Positions 40,258 through 51,120 are shown, numbered from the stretch's first letter. The stretch: DNA of 56,026 bases from Sulfuriflexus sp. (GCA_023134145.1 JAGLUW010000028.1:1-56026); one strand, 5' to 3'. Translations and numbers: made by a program. The notes: generated by a model from the sequence alone, not told the origin.

Positions 40258-40548
40258 ATGGACACCACTATCGCATTGTTTTTCAGCCTCGGCATCGTTA
40301 TGAGCCCAACAAACGAACCTGCCCCATCGGTTCAAGCTGACACAGCCAAACAAGTCATTGTTCAACAAGCAGCAAAGCCAACTTCTAAAGCAATCAAACG
40401 CCATGAATTAGTGAAGAATCGTATCGCGGCCACTAATGCATGGTTAGCAAGCCAACGTAAAGAACGTCGTGATTTAGCAAAGAAGCATCAATTGACACAG
40501 CTTAGCTCTAATACCCAGTCCTGCGGTGCAGACTGGAACCTAACATAA
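40258..40548 (+). CDS. Small hypothetical secreted or membrane-tethered protein
   Basis: A 96-aa unrecognised protein. An N-terminal hydrophobic stretch (TTIALFFSLGIVMS, residues 3-16) may be a signal or anchor. The rest is alanine-, glutamine- and lysine-rich (KAIKRHELVKNRIAATNAWL; KERRDLAKKH), with one cysteine near the end. ATG 40258 is preferred to TTG 40246 because GGAG at 40248 is at the right distance. It has a structured leader and its own strong terminator, so it is a single-gene unit. Confidence 0.7.
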   Translation: MDTTIALFFSLGIVMSPTNEPAPSVQADTAKQVIVQQAAKPTSKAIKRHELVKNRIAATNAWLASQRKERRDLAKKHQLTQLSSNTQSCGADWNLT

Positions 40549-40577
40549 CAATAACTAAGTAATACCCAGATTGTCTC

Positions 40578-40600
40578 AGCCCCGCTTGCGGGGCTTTTAT
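40578..40600 (+). terminator. Intrinsic terminator after the 40258 gene
   Basis: GCCCCGC and GCGGGGC form a GC-rich stem followed by TTTTAT, 30 bp past the stop. Confidence 0.9.
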
Positions 40601-40672
40601 TTGTCTGGAACAACCCGAAGCGACTCATTTTATGGCACAATCTCCGCCTATCAATTTAATAACATAATTTAA

Positions 40673-42055
<1,383 letters not shown>

Positions 42056-42187
42056 TTTAGCCAATGACTCATTTTGTGAACCAGTGCACAGAGTTAAAAG
42101 AGAGTATTCGGGATAGTAGTTACCAGGCAGCAAACGATGTGTGACTCCTTCCTACCCCCACTCGTTACCATCGATTGCACCCACCCC

Positions 42188-42231
42188 ACCCGGACTGCAT
42201 CCCCCACCCCAGCAGTCCGGGTTTATTTTGC
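42188..42231 (+). terminator. Intrinsic terminator after purB
   Basis: ACCCGGACTGC and GCAGTCCGGGT form an 11-bp stem (42188-42198 with 42212-42222) with a 13-base C-rich loop, followed by TTATTTTG. It lies 133 bp past the purB stop and ends 40 bp before roxA. Confidence 0.85.
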
Positions 42232-42270
42232 CTGTCGTTCAAGATTAGCCACATTAACAAGGGCATCACA

Positions 42271-43455
42271 ATGCCGATAACACTGACTTTTCCAAACGGC
42301 ATCAGCCACGATGAATTTCTACGCGACTATTGGCAAAAGAAACCGCTACATATACCTGCTGCATTAAATAATTTCCAAGATCCATTAGAGCCTGAAGAAC
42401 TTGCCGGTCTTGCCTGCGAAGATGAAATCGCCGCACGTATTATTTTTGATAATGGTAATAACGATTGGCAAGTACGCCAGAATCCTTTTACTGAAGAAGA
42501 TTTTACCTCACTACCCGCAACACACTGGACCGTGCTGGTTCAAGATTTAAATAAACATATTTCTGAATTAGATTTATTGCTTGAAGCCTTTTCGTTTTTA
42601 CCGGCATGGCGCATTGATGATGTCATGGTAAGTTATGCCGCACCACAAGGTGGCGTTGGTCCACATACCGATCAATATGACGTGTTTTTATTACAGGGAA
42701 TGGGAACGCGTCGTTGGCAGCTTAGTAGTGCAAAAGATGATGAAGAATTAATTGCTGGTATTGATCTGAAAATCCTCAACAATTTTAATGCCGAACAAGA
42801 ATTCCTACTCCAACCAGGCGACATGCTTTACCTTCCACCAGGAGTGCAACACTATGGTGTGAGTGATGAACCCTGCATGACCTATTCTGTTGGTCTTCGC
42901 GCACCAACCCAGCTTGAGTTGCTCGGCGACTATATTGATCAACGCACGCTTACACAAAATGACGATTCAGAACGTCGCTACCGTGATCCAGCGATCACCA
43001 CCAATAGTAATAGCGGTGAAATAACTGCTGATGCAATTAAAAATATTGCAGAATTAATTAAAAACATTCCAAGTAATGATGCCGATATCAAACAATGGTT
43101 TGGTCAGTTTATTACCAGCACGCTCCATTCACTTGATACTATTCCGATCAAGCCAGAAACAAATTCAGATGAGCTTCTACAACATATTAAGCAAGGCGAC
43201 ATTCTACATCGGAATGCCGCTAGCCGTTTTGCTTACATAGAAAATACTGACAGCGCTGATATCTATATCGACAGCAGTACTATTAATCTTGCCGGCGCAA
43301 ATGCCTCCATCGCCAAACATATTTGTAATCACCGTCAATTTACAGAAAATGATTTATCTGACTGGTTGGCTAATCCACAATGCCTCGCACTATTAACTGC
43401 GTGGTATGAAATTGGCTTACTTGAATTCGCAAACAATGAAGATAATGACGACTAG
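42271..43455 (+). CDS. roxA: RoxA/YcfD-type ribosomal protein oxygenase
   Basis: A 2-oxoglutarate/Fe(II)-dependent JmjC oxygenase; the E. coli homologue hydroxylates Arg81 of ribosomal protein L16. The 394-aa protein (ATG 42271, with AAGGG upstream; the longer frame to 42175 lies in the purB terminator) has the iron ligands in GPHTDQYD (H and D near residues 131-133) and PPGVQHYGVS (H near 192). The winged-helix C-terminal half is present. It lies near purB, as in enterobacteria. Confidence 0.9.
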   Translation: MPITLTFPNGISHDEFLRDYWQKKPLHIPAALNNFQDPLEPEELAGLACEDEIAARIIFDNGNNDWQVRQNPFTEEDFTSLPATHWTVLVQDLNKHISELDLLLEAFSFLPAWRIDDVMVSYAAPQGGVGPHTDQYDVFLLQGMGTRRWQLSSAKDDEELIAGIDLKILNNFNAEQEFLLQPGDMLYLPPGVQHYGVSDEPCMTYSVGLRAPTQLELLGDYIDQRTLTQNDDSERRYRDPAITTNSNSGEITADAIKNIAELIKNIPSNDADIKQWFGQFITSTLHSLDTIPIKPETNSDELLQHIKQGDILHRNAASRFAYIENTDSADIYIDSSTINLAGANASIAKHICNHRQFTENDLSDWLANPQCLALLTAWYEIGLLEFANNEDNDD

Positions 43456-43894
43456 TTGGCATGCTGAAATCGCAGATTGGTCTAAACTTGATCAACAAGC
43501 GGCAATAAAAGCAGTACGGCAACAAGTCTTTATTGTTGAACAATCTGTCCCCGTTGAATTGGAATGGGATGAACTTGATGAAAAATCTATACACTTGCTC
43601 ATTTCTAGCGATGAAACAAAAGATATTGCGACAGCAAGAATGCATGTCGAAGAAACCATCGCGCATATTGGTCGCATGGCTGTGTTAAAAGAACACCGAC
43701 AACAAGGCGTTGGCACGCTAATGCTTGAAACCCTATTGAAACAGGCACGTATTAATGGTGTCAAACAAATTGTGCTCAATGCACAAACGTCAGCTATTGA
43801 ATTTCACCAACGTTACAAATTTAATGTTGTAGGTGATGAATTCCAAGACGCAGGAATACCGCATTACAAAATGGTGCTGCATATAAATGAATGA
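43445..43894 (+). CDS. GNAT family N-acetyltransferase
   Basis: A 149-aa cytoplasmic acetyltransferase of the GNAT/ElaA-like type. The acetyl-CoA loop is EHRQQGVGTLML (about 84-95), preceded by AHIGRMAVL. The C-terminal LNAQTSAIEFHQRYKFNVVGDEF stretch is typical of ElaA-like proteins. The start is ATG 43445, overlapping the roxA end by 11 bp; 43436 is an alternative. The downstream gene overlaps it by 8 bp. The substrate is unknown. Confidence 0.85.
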   Translation: MTTSWHAEIADWSKLDQQAAIKAVRQQVFIVEQSVPVELEWDELDEKSIHLLISSDETKDIATARMHVEETIAHIGRMAVLKEHRQQGVGTLMLETLLKQARINGVKQIVLNAQTSAIEFHQRYKFNVVGDEFQDAGIPHYKMVLHINE

Positions 43895-44411
43895 TGAAAT
43901 TGACTCACTCTTAGTTAATAGTAAGATCTGCGAATCAGTTACTCTAAAATTAGAGAGCGCGAAACAAAACCACATTGCCAGCATCAACCTTGTACAGCAA
44001 GGCCGTTACACACTGGATATAGTTAGCCGCGAACTTGATCATAAAATTTACGACAACGAAGAATTCAAAGCGGTCGTTAAAGACCTAGCGACCAGTGGCG
44101 CAAAGGCAAAGATTCGCTTACTCATACAAGACAGTGATAAAGCCGTTAAACAAGGGCATCGTTTGGTAGAGCTGGCCCGCAGACTGACATCCTTTATAGA
44201 TATTCGCATTCAAGGAAAACGTTTTAAGGAATTTAATGAAGCGTGGTTGATCGTTGATTCAAAGGCATGGGTACGCCGCCCTTTTGCCGACAAATACAAT
44301 GCCGACGTTAGTTTTTTAGCCACACGCCAACTTAGAGAAACCAGTAAAATATTTAATACCATGTGGGATGAAGCCAGCCACGATCCCAATCTTCGTAGAT
44401 TAAGCCTCTAA
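43887..44411 (+). CDS. DUF7931-like protein following GNAT gene
   Basis: A 174-aa cytoplasmic protein, co-translated with the GNAT gene by an 8-bp overlap. The sequence alternates strands and helices and keeps a phospholipase-D-like layout (IVSRELDHKIYDN; KAKIRLLIQDSDKAVKQGHRLVELARR; EAWLIVDSKAWVRRPFADKYNADVSF), but no HKD motif is seen, so enzymatic activity is doubtful. This matches the DUF7931 type often found after GNAT genes in gammaproteobacteria; the family name is from memory. Confidence 0.7.
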   Translation: MNDEIDSLLVNSKICESVTLKLESAKQNHIASINLVQQGRYTLDIVSRELDHKIYDNEEFKAVVKDLATSGAKAKIRLLIQDSDKAVKQGHRLVELARRLTSFIDIRIQGKRFKEFNEAWLIVDSKAWVRRPFADKYNADVSFLATRQLRETSKIFNTMWDEASHDPNLRRLSL

Positions 44412-44429
44412 CCAACGCAGGTGAAAGTC

Positions 44430-45251
44430 ATGATTAAGTTTAAAACTAAGCGACTCCTACTTATTACTGCTCTTTTACTATCTTCATTCACTGCCTTTGC
44501 CGCAGATCGCATTGAAGTTATTCAACTTCAAGGACGTAGTGCAGACGAAATCATTTCTATTATTCAACCCCTACTCGAGCCTAGTGTTGGGCTTAGCTCG
44601 CAAGGCTACAAACTTATTATTCGTGGCTCAGAAAAAGACATTGCGCAAGCACGTGAAATAATTAGCCAGCTCGATAGTGCACCCAAGCAACTGACAATCA
44701 GCCTTCGTTATGGTGGTGGTTCCACATATAATAGAAATGGAATCAGTGCATCAGGAACAATCAAGTCCGGTGACGTACAAGCATCAGTTAATGGTAGTGG
44801 GCCTGCCAGCGTGCGACTTCATGAAACACGTCGCTCAATTAATGATGATTCGATTCGTCGCATCAATGTAATCGAAGGTCGTCAGGCCTTTATTCAAACA
44901 GGACAACTTCTCCCTGTAGGCCAAAGTAGAACCGATCAATTTGGTAATAAGAGTAAATCTGTTAGTTATAAAAATATAAACAGTGGCTTTTACGTTGTAC
45001 CACGACTCTCTGGGGAATTTGTTAACCTAGAACTATTACAAAACCGTACCAGTATTGATCGCCACGGCAGACAAACATTCAACACACAACGAACCGGCAC
45101 CACCCTACGCGGACGGTTAGGTGAATGGATTAGTATTGGTGGTATTTCACAGCAATCGACACAATCCGGTTCTGGCATACTTCACTCAACACGTCGTAAT
45201 AGTAATGTTGATTCTCAACTCCATATCAAAGTTGATGTCGTGCCGAATTAA
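44430..45251 (+). CDS. Exported secretin N-domain (type II/III) protein
   Basis: A 273-aa exported protein. The signal peptide (about 1-22, LLLITALLLSSFTAFA) is followed by an N1-type secretin domain (RIEVIQLQGRSADEIISIIQPLL and GSEKDIAQAREIISQLDSAP, about 24-90). After it comes a beta-rich region with SYKNINSGFYVVPRLSG and GEWISIGG, resembling part of the secretin fold. It is much shorter than a full secretin and has no typical pore segment, so it may assist another secretin or an outer-membrane system. ATG 44430 has AGGTGA upstream; GTG 44421 is an alternative. No secretion genes adjoin it. Confidence 0.75.
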   Translation: MIKFKTKRLLLITALLLSSFTAFAADRIEVIQLQGRSADEIISIIQPLLEPSVGLSSQGYKLIIRGSEKDIAQAREIISQLDSAPKQLTISLRYGGGSTYNRNGISASGTIKSGDVQASVNGSGPASVRLHETRRSINDDSIRRINVIEGRQAFIQTGQLLPVGQSRTDQFGNKSKSVSYKNINSGFYVVPRLSGEFVNLELLQNRTSIDRHGRQTFNTQRTGTTLRGRLGEWISIGGISQQSTQSGSGILHSTRRNSNVDSQLHIKVDVVPN

Positions 45252-45584
45252 TTAATGCTGACTGGATTCAATCAGCTCTTTTAACTTCGCAAATAACTGA
45301 CTCGATTCAGACCAACGCGAATGACTCGTGTCATATTCCATATCAAGCACTGGCTTAAAACAGTGTTCAAGCTCGCTTGCTGCTGTACCTATTTCCGTGA
45401 GCTCAAAGGTAGCAGCTGATCCTGCCAAACTATGCACCTTACGGTCAAACTCAGCGGCGAGTTCTGCATCCCACCCCTTTTGCAATGTTGTCCATGCGGA
45501 TTCCAGCTCGGCCAACAATGTCGGCAAATTTTCACGGTAGGATTGGAACAAGGCAGCAATGCGAGACTGTCTATCTTCATGCAT
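45252..45584 (-). CDS. Hpt-domain protein
   Basis: A 110-aa histidine phosphotransfer protein with H51 in VHSLAGSAATF, the Hpt signature, in an all-helical sequence. It ends directly at the stop of the convergent secretin-domain gene and is divergent from rep. It is the second stand-alone Hpt protein in the window. No hybrid kinase is beside it, so partners are unknown. Confidence 0.82.
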   Translation of the reverse strand: MHEDRQSRIAALFQSYRENLPTLLAELESAWTTLQKGWDAELAAEFDRKVHSLAGSAATFELTEIGTAASELEHCFKPVLDMEYDTSHSRWSESSQLFAKLKELIESSQH

Positions 45585-45698
45585 AGTTTTGGCTGTATGA
45601 GTGATAATTTTTATGTATCATAGAGGGTAACATGGTATCCGCTGTAAGCAGTAGTCCTGTGTAAATAATATTTTAATATCAGGAAGTTAGCTAAAACC

Positions 45699-47696
45699 AT
45701 GTCATTATCACAGCTCAATCCAAGCCAACGCGAAGCCGTACATTATCGCGATGGTCCCCTACTCGTTATCGCCGGTGCAGGTAGTGGCAAAACCCGTGTT
45801 ATTACCACTAAAATTGCCGAATTAATTAGCACACATGGTATCGAGCCACGTTATATTGCGGCTGTTACCTTCACCAACAAAGCCGCGCGTGAAATGCGCT
45901 CACGTATTACCGAGATCCTCGATAAAAAGGTAAGTAAAGGGCTACGCATTAGCACCTTCCATACTCTTGGGCTAAATATCATTCGTGATGAGCTAGAAAC
46001 CCTTGGTTTGCGTAAAGGGTTCTCCATCTACGACGACACCGATAGCATGGCAGTGCTTAATGAACTTGCCCGAGGTGAAACAGATGAACGACTGCGCCTA
46101 CTCAGAAATCAAATATCAAAATGGAAGTCGGACTGCACAACGCATAAACAGGCAATGGCAACAGCTGAAGATCAATTAGAAGGTCGAATGGCTGAAATCT
46201 ATGAGGCCTACGATCGACACCTTCATGCCTGTAATGCAATCGACTTTGATGATCTATTACTTATTCCTGTGCAGTTATTACAAAAAAACTTTGACGTGCT
46301 GAATCGCTGGCGCGCCAAAATACAATATCTTTTAGTTGATGAATATCAAGACACCAATAAAACTCAATACGAACTGGTTAAGTTATTAATTGGCGACCGC
46401 GGGTGTTTAACCGTGGTCGGAGATGATGATCAATCAATTTATGCCTGGCGTGGCGCGCAACCCGAAAACATGAACCTACTCGCTGAAGACTACCCCCACC
46501 TAAAAATAATTAAGCTTGAACAAAACTACCGTTCAATGGGCAGCATTCTACAAGCGGCAAATAGCGTGATTTCGAATAATCCTCACGTATTTGAAAAATC
46601 ACTTTGGAGTGAATTGGGTTTTGGTGAATCACTGCAAGTGATCCGTGCCGCAAACGAAGAACAAGAAGCAGAAAAAGTCACCACACGTCTACTGCATCAT
46701 AAATTTAAACACCGTACCGAACATCGCGATTATGCAATCTTGTATCGAGGTAACCATCAATCTCGTTTATTTGAACGTGCGCTGCGTGAATACAATATTC
46801 CTTATTATCTTAGTGGCGGCACATCGTTCTTCGCCTACACCGAAATCAAAGACATCATGTGTTATATGCGTGTTATCACCAATCCTGATGATGACAATGC
46901 CATGTTGCGCATTATCAATACACCGCGCCGAGAAATTGGCCCTAGCACATTAGAAAAGCTGGTCGCCTTTGCTGCTGATACTAACTCCAGCCTATTTGCG
47001 GCTATGCATGACCCATCTATTGCCAATGTATTACCGAACCGTGCCGTGAGCCGCATACAGTATTTTTGCGAATGGCTAGATAGCCAAGTTCATTCAGTTG
47101 AAAATAACACGCCGACTTTTGTTGTTAAAAACCTCGTCAGTGATATTGATTACCCTCAATGGCTTCTCGATAGTTATCCAGATGAAAAAGTCGCCAAACG
47201 AAAAATGGATAATGTCGACGAACTCATTTCATGGATCGAACGTTTATCGAATAAATCCAGCGATGCCGATCTAGGTGATATTGTGAGTCGCCTAACCCTA
47301 CTCGACATTTTAGACCGCGATGATGAACAAGATGGTGATCATGTTCACCTCATGACACTGCATGCAGCAAAAGGACTCGAATTCCCACACGTCTATCTGG
47401 TTGGTATGGAAGAAGACCTGCTCCCCCACCGCATGAGTATTGAAGAAGATAATATTGAAGAAGAACGTCGCCTTGCCTATGTTGGCATTACCCGCGCACA
47501 AAAGACCATGTCATTTAGTTACGCCATGCGTCGTAAACGCTATGGCGAAATGATTCAATGCACCCCAAGCCGTTTTCTAGACGAAATACCTCAAGAGCTA
47601 TTGCATTTTGAAGGTGAGAAACAAGATCCTGAAGAAGCCCAAGAAGAAGGACGTTCGACATTAAGTAGTTTGCGTGCCTTATTAAATGATAACTAA
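45699..47696 (+). CDS. rep: Rep, ATP-dependent DNA helicase
   Basis: Rep is a 3'-5' superfamily 1A helicase that clears protein-bound DNA ahead of forks. The 665-aa protein has the Walker A AGAGSGKTRV (near 25-34), motif II LLVDEYQDTNKTQYEL, motif III GDDDQSIYAWRGA, motif V LMTLHAAKGLEFPHVYLVG and motif VI EERRLAYVGITRAQK. Length and motif spacing fit Rep better than UvrD. It is followed by a terminator shared with the convergent cytochrome gene. Confidence 0.95.
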   Translation: MSLSQLNPSQREAVHYRDGPLLVIAGAGSGKTRVITTKIAELISTHGIEPRYIAAVTFTNKAAREMRSRITEILDKKVSKGLRISTFHTLGLNIIRDELETLGLRKGFSIYDDTDSMAVLNELARGETDERLRLLRNQISKWKSDCTTHKQAMATAEDQLEGRMAEIYEAYDRHLHACNAIDFDDLLLIPVQLLQKNFDVLNRWRAKIQYLLVDEYQDTNKTQYELVKLLIGDRGCLTVVGDDDQSIYAWRGAQPENMNLLAEDYPHLKIIKLEQNYRSMGSILQAANSVISNNPHVFEKSLWSELGFGESLQVIRAANEEQEAEKVTTRLLHHKFKHRTEHRDYAILYRGNHQSRLFERALREYNIPYYLSGGTSFFAYTEIKDIMCYMRVITNPDDDNAMLRIINTPRREIGPSTLEKLVAFAADTNSSLFAAMHDPSIANVLPNRAVSRIQYFCEWLDSQVHSVENNTPTFVVKNLVSDIDYPQWLLDSYPDEKVAKRKMDNVDELISWIERLSNKSSDADLGDIVSRLTLLDILDRDDEQDGDHVHLMTLHAAKGLEFPHVYLVGMEEDLLPHRMSIEEDNIEEERRLAYVGITRAQKTMSFSYAMRRKRYGEMIQCTPSRFLDEIPQELLHFEGEKQDPEEAQEEGRSTLSSLRALLNDN

Positions 47697-47733
47697 TCAT
47701 AAGTTAAAAATTTAATTAACTATCTACCGACAT

Positions 47734-47759
47734 AAAAAAACGGGGGCAACTGCCCCCGT
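47734..47759. terminator. Terminator between rep and diheme cytochrome gene
   Basis: CGGGGGCA and TGCCCCCG (47741-47748 with 47751-47758) form a GC stem preceded by seven A on the plus strand, which is the T-run on the minus strand. It is strongest for the minus-strand gene ending at 47798. Confidence 0.9.
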
Positions 47760-47797
47760 AATTACAACTTTAAAACAGTATTTATCTCGCTTCTACA

Positions 47798-50146
47798 TTA
47801 ACTACCGGTGTTTCGAGTCACCATCGCAGACTGCGCATCTTGCAATGCTACAACAGCCTTAGAGAAATGGCCGCGACCACCTGACTTAGCAGCTCTTTTA
47901 AACAATTTACGAGCTTTCTTGAAGAGAGGCACTGCATCAGTAATATGCAGATCAACTGTATCAAGAAGCTCAATTGCATCATCGACTTCAGCGAGTGCTA
48001 GTTTGGCATTTATCCTACGATTCTTCCGTTTACGCAAGCCTAACGCTTTTTCAGCTAATGTTATTGCTGATGAAGCATTGAAGTCAGCACCCATCACACG
48101 AATGAAACGCGCAACGTTAGCAACTTGTGAGCCATTTAAAGGAACAATAGCTGGCAGGAATTCACCATTACGTAAATGACGGTTAGTTGCGTAGAAAGCA
48201 ACAGCCCCTTCAATCGTATTCACTTGATGACCATGGAAGAAAGGTGCGTTATCAGCCGCTTCAAATACAACAGGTGCATTAAAACGATTGTCTGCCGCAC
48301 GATCTGCAACTAAGTTATCACCAAAACCAGCGTGTGTACCATTATCAAACGGATTGGCATCACAACCAGCACTAGGTGTTCCTACTGCATCACCTGGTAA
48401 CAATGGAACTGCCGCTAAGCCATCAGAGAAACAATTACCAGCAACACTTGGATCACTGTCCGTCTGCGCGATAATATCACCCGGCTGATCAGCCAACCTT
48501 TCAACTTGTGGAGCGAATGAACGGTTATGACTTAGGATACTGCCACCATTAAGATCAATGTCGATTTGATCATGGTTAGGCGTAACCGCTGGTGCAAATG
48601 GGAAAGTAGGATCTGTGTTAGAACCACCATCCAAGTGACAAGAATTACAGCTTAAGACAGGACGACCATCATTTGGTGTTGTATCAAAGACATTAAAGCC
48701 CATGTAATTCAAGCGACCACGATCAGCAACTGCATCGTTAAGAACGTATGAATTTAACGGTGCATTCTCTTCTTGAGTACCAATAGACAACATAAAGGCT
48801 TCCATTGCATCTAATTCTTCTTCAGTTGCAAAACGGAAATCTGGTTCTCTTGGATCACCTGAACCATCAACCGATGAACCTGAACGTTCCAATGTACGAG
48901 TAAAATGCTGAATAATCGCACCAATGGTAAAGTCTCTTAAAGACCCTGTTAGATCGCGTCCATTTGAACTAAAGAACTCTGCATTGAACCCTGTTGGTGT
49001 ACCATCACCACTCCAACCTGTACGCTGTTCAAAAACGAGATCATTAGCATCAACTGGCAATGTACCATCATCAAATTCAACTGCAGGTGGTGGAGCCAAT
49101 GTTGTACGTATACTAAGAACGTGGTTTGGTGAACGCATAGTACCTCGAGTAGTGAAATCACCATTAGCATCTCTAAAGCCATTGGTATTCTCAAAAATCA
49201 AGCCTACTTTACGCATCAATGCTGGTTTCTCCATACGGAAATCATTGAATAAAGCGTTAGAAGTACCGTCTAGTCTAAACTCTTGCTCAACAATAAATAA
49301 TGGATCATCAGCAGGAAGGTTAGCGATTGTTTTCAAGCTCAACGCAAGGTTATCGTTCTCCCGATGACAGGTGCCACAATTACGGCCATTACCATCAAAG
49401 GTTTCATTGAAGAACAATTCACGACCGCGGTTAACCAACTCAGCATTTTCACCTGAAAAGAATCCATCAGGTGTTATACCTGTCGCTGATGCTGTACTGA
49501 TAAGCGAAAGACCTTGTTGCGAAGTTGCCTTAACTTGCAATGCAGGTTCCTGTTGCTTAGGGTAATGAAAGATTTTCTGGAATAATGATGTTGTGCCGAA
49601 TAGCACGCCATCTTTACCCGGTTCACCATCACGTTTCGCAAGTACAATCATATCAACTTTAAAAGCTGAAAGATTTGCTACTTTCGCATCTAACCAAGCA
49701 TTGCCATCAACAAATTTCAGGCTACCAACCTTGATCATATTATCACCTTGCTCAGGTATAATAGAACGACCAACTCCTGGCTGATTATCGACTAACCAAA
49801 CATCTGTGATTTCTTGGTTATCCAAGCCTTTGATTCGAACGCTGATACTTTCTTTTTCAAGATTAAGTTGCGCGATACCTTTCGCGTTACTAAATTCACT
49901 TGAAAGACCTTTCGTCCAAAGCATCGTTAGTACTGGTCCTTTTGGATCAGCCGCTTTATACGATGTAGACCATTTATCATATGTGGTCTTCAAATTGCTT
50001 GGTGTAGCAATACCTGCCACTTCTTTAATATTCTCTGTATTAGATGACTGCCATGGTGCGATTGCCGCAATACCATAACTTGCCAGTAACACACATAGGC
50101 CGGCTCCCACCCGCTTCACATTTTTATTCCTTTTATTCCTAACCAT
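47798..50146 (-). CDS. Large diheme cytochrome c peroxidase/MauG-like protein
   Basis: A 782-aa exported protein with two covalent heme sites, CGTCH near residues 257-261 and CNSCH near 500-504. It belongs to the CcpA/MauG superfamily but is about twice the usual length. The start is ATG 50146, since the AAGGA site abuts ATG 50155. A signal or anchor lies at about 10-33. A beta-rich N-terminal region (about 55-200, including WLVDNQPGVGR and a VGSLKF strand) precedes the first heme domain. A helical, lysine-rich tail (about 690-782) has repeated KKARKLFKRAAK-type helices. Probably periplasmic peroxide reduction or an oxidising protein-modification role; the substrate is unknown. Confidence 0.82.
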   Translation of the reverse strand: MVRNKRNKNVKRVGAGLCVLLASYGIAAIAPWQSSNTENIKEVAGIATPSNLKTTYDKWSTSYKAADPKGPVLTMLWTKGLSSEFSNAKGIAQLNLEKESISVRIKGLDNQEITDVWLVDNQPGVGRSIIPEQGDNMIKVGSLKFVDGNAWLDAKVANLSAFKVDMIVLAKRDGEPGKDGVLFGTTSLFQKIFHYPKQQEPALQVKATSQQGLSLISTASATGITPDGFFSGENAELVNRGRELFFNETFDGNGRNCGTCHRENDNLALSLKTIANLPADDPLFIVEQEFRLDGTSNALFNDFRMEKPALMRKVGLIFENTNGFRDANGDFTTRGTMRSPNHVLSIRTTLAPPPAVEFDDGTLPVDANDLVFEQRTGWSGDGTPTGFNAEFFSSNGRDLTGSLRDFTIGAIIQHFTRTLERSGSSVDGSGDPREPDFRFATEEELDAMEAFMLSIGTQEENAPLNSYVLNDAVADRGRLNYMGFNVFDTTPNDGRPVLSCNSCHLDGGSNTDPTFPFAPAVTPNHDQIDIDLNGGSILSHNRSFAPQVERLADQPGDIIAQTDSDPSVAGNCFSDGLAAVPLLPGDAVGTPSAGCDANPFDNGTHAGFGDNLVADRAADNRFNAPVVFEAADNAPFFHGHQVNTIEGAVAFYATNRHLRNGEFLPAIVPLNGSQVANVARFIRVMGADFNASSAITLAEKALGLRKRKNRRINAKLALAEVDDAIELLDTVDLHITDAVPLFKKARKLFKRAAKSGGRGHFSKAVVALQDAQSAMVTRNTGS

Positions 50147-50706
50147 TATATACATTCCTTATTTGTAATAATTTTTATACCGTTGTTAAACGAATTCCTT
50201 TTAAATACGATCCTCTCCTTAATTAAAAGAAATAATCGAAACCAATCGCTGCAAGAATATGAAAACAATTCAAATAATGAATACAAAATACTCGCAAACA
50301 AAAGTTTCGTTAGCGTTTAATACTAGTATTTTGAATAGATAGTGGATAAAACGAGATTACTACTGTGTAGATGCATTTTATAACTCTCCCTAATTATAAT
50401 TATACTTTCCCTAAGTACATCTTATTGATAAAGCCTTGCGCTACTTCTTGAAGACCTCACCAATAGACTCAGTCTAACAGTATTTAGACACGAAATACAA
50501 GGTAATTGAAACAGCCTGCACACTTAAAAAATTATAATAAAATCATAGTGATAGATGCTATTCTATAAATAATTACAATAATTAAGAGTATATCCAACCC
50601 ACAGGCTACACACACAAAATATGTGGTTTAATTACACTGTGCGCCATAAATGCTTACTGTTATATTGTAACAATGACACTGAATTAACATCACAAAGGAA
50701 AAATAT
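50147..50706. other. Long AT-rich intergenic region
   Basis: About 560 bp between divergent genes. It contains a perfect 12-bp palindrome AATACTAGTATT (50319-50330), several TATAAT-like stretches and an AAAGGA site before 50707. No RNA gene or coding sequence was recognised. Confidence 0.5.
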
Positions 50707-51120
50707 ATGTTCCACCCAATTAAAATCCCCTTCGGCTGCGTTATGCTTTTTAATGTTGTTGATTTGAAAGATGGCGTCACTGTTGATGATGTCGAGCTTG
50801 TACTGGGTAATATGTGTAATGTCGTTAAAAATAATTACGGCGATGACAATGGCGGCTTTATCGGTGGTCAAGTATATAAAAATGCGGGCTTTGTATCTAA
50901 AGAAGGCTCATTAGGTAACGATGAAAATGGTGAGAAACGCGTTAAACAAAATATGGGCGATCTCGTCATTGTCACCTACTGGAATTCATTTGAACAACAT
51001 GAAAAATCACATGCAGATGCGCTCTTTAAAAAGCATTTCTCCGAGCTAGGTGATTTCTGTGATGCAACTTATGAAGTTGGTTATGAAATGCTTTGGCAAG
51101 GCGTCCCTGAAGACGACTAA
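50707..51120 (+). CDS. Hypothetical protein, possible dimeric alpha/beta-barrel
   Basis: A 137-aa cytoplasmic protein of unrecognised family. Its strand-helix-strand pattern (CVMLFNVVDLKDG; VELVLGNMCNVVKNNYG; DLVIVTYWNSFEQHEKSHADALFKKHF; TYEVGYEMLW) resembles the ABM/Dabb dimeric alpha-beta barrel type that includes heme-degrading and small oxygenase proteins. It has four cysteines and no signal peptide. The AAAGGA ribosome-binding site is good. Its stop abuts that of the convergent DsrC-like gene. Function is unknown. Confidence 0.7.
   Translation: MFHPIKIPFGCVMLFNVVDLKDGVTVDDVELVLGNMCNVVKNNYGDDNGGFIGGQVYKNAGFVSKEGSLGNDENGEKRVKQNMGDLVIVTYWNSFEQHEKSHADALFKKHFSELGDFCDATYEVGYEMLWQGVPEDD

Noticed and set aside
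48924..49367. 147-aa frame opposite the diheme cytochrome gene
   Set aside because: A shadow of the real gene: no ribosome-binding site, basic low-complexity product, and the other strand has clear heme motifs.
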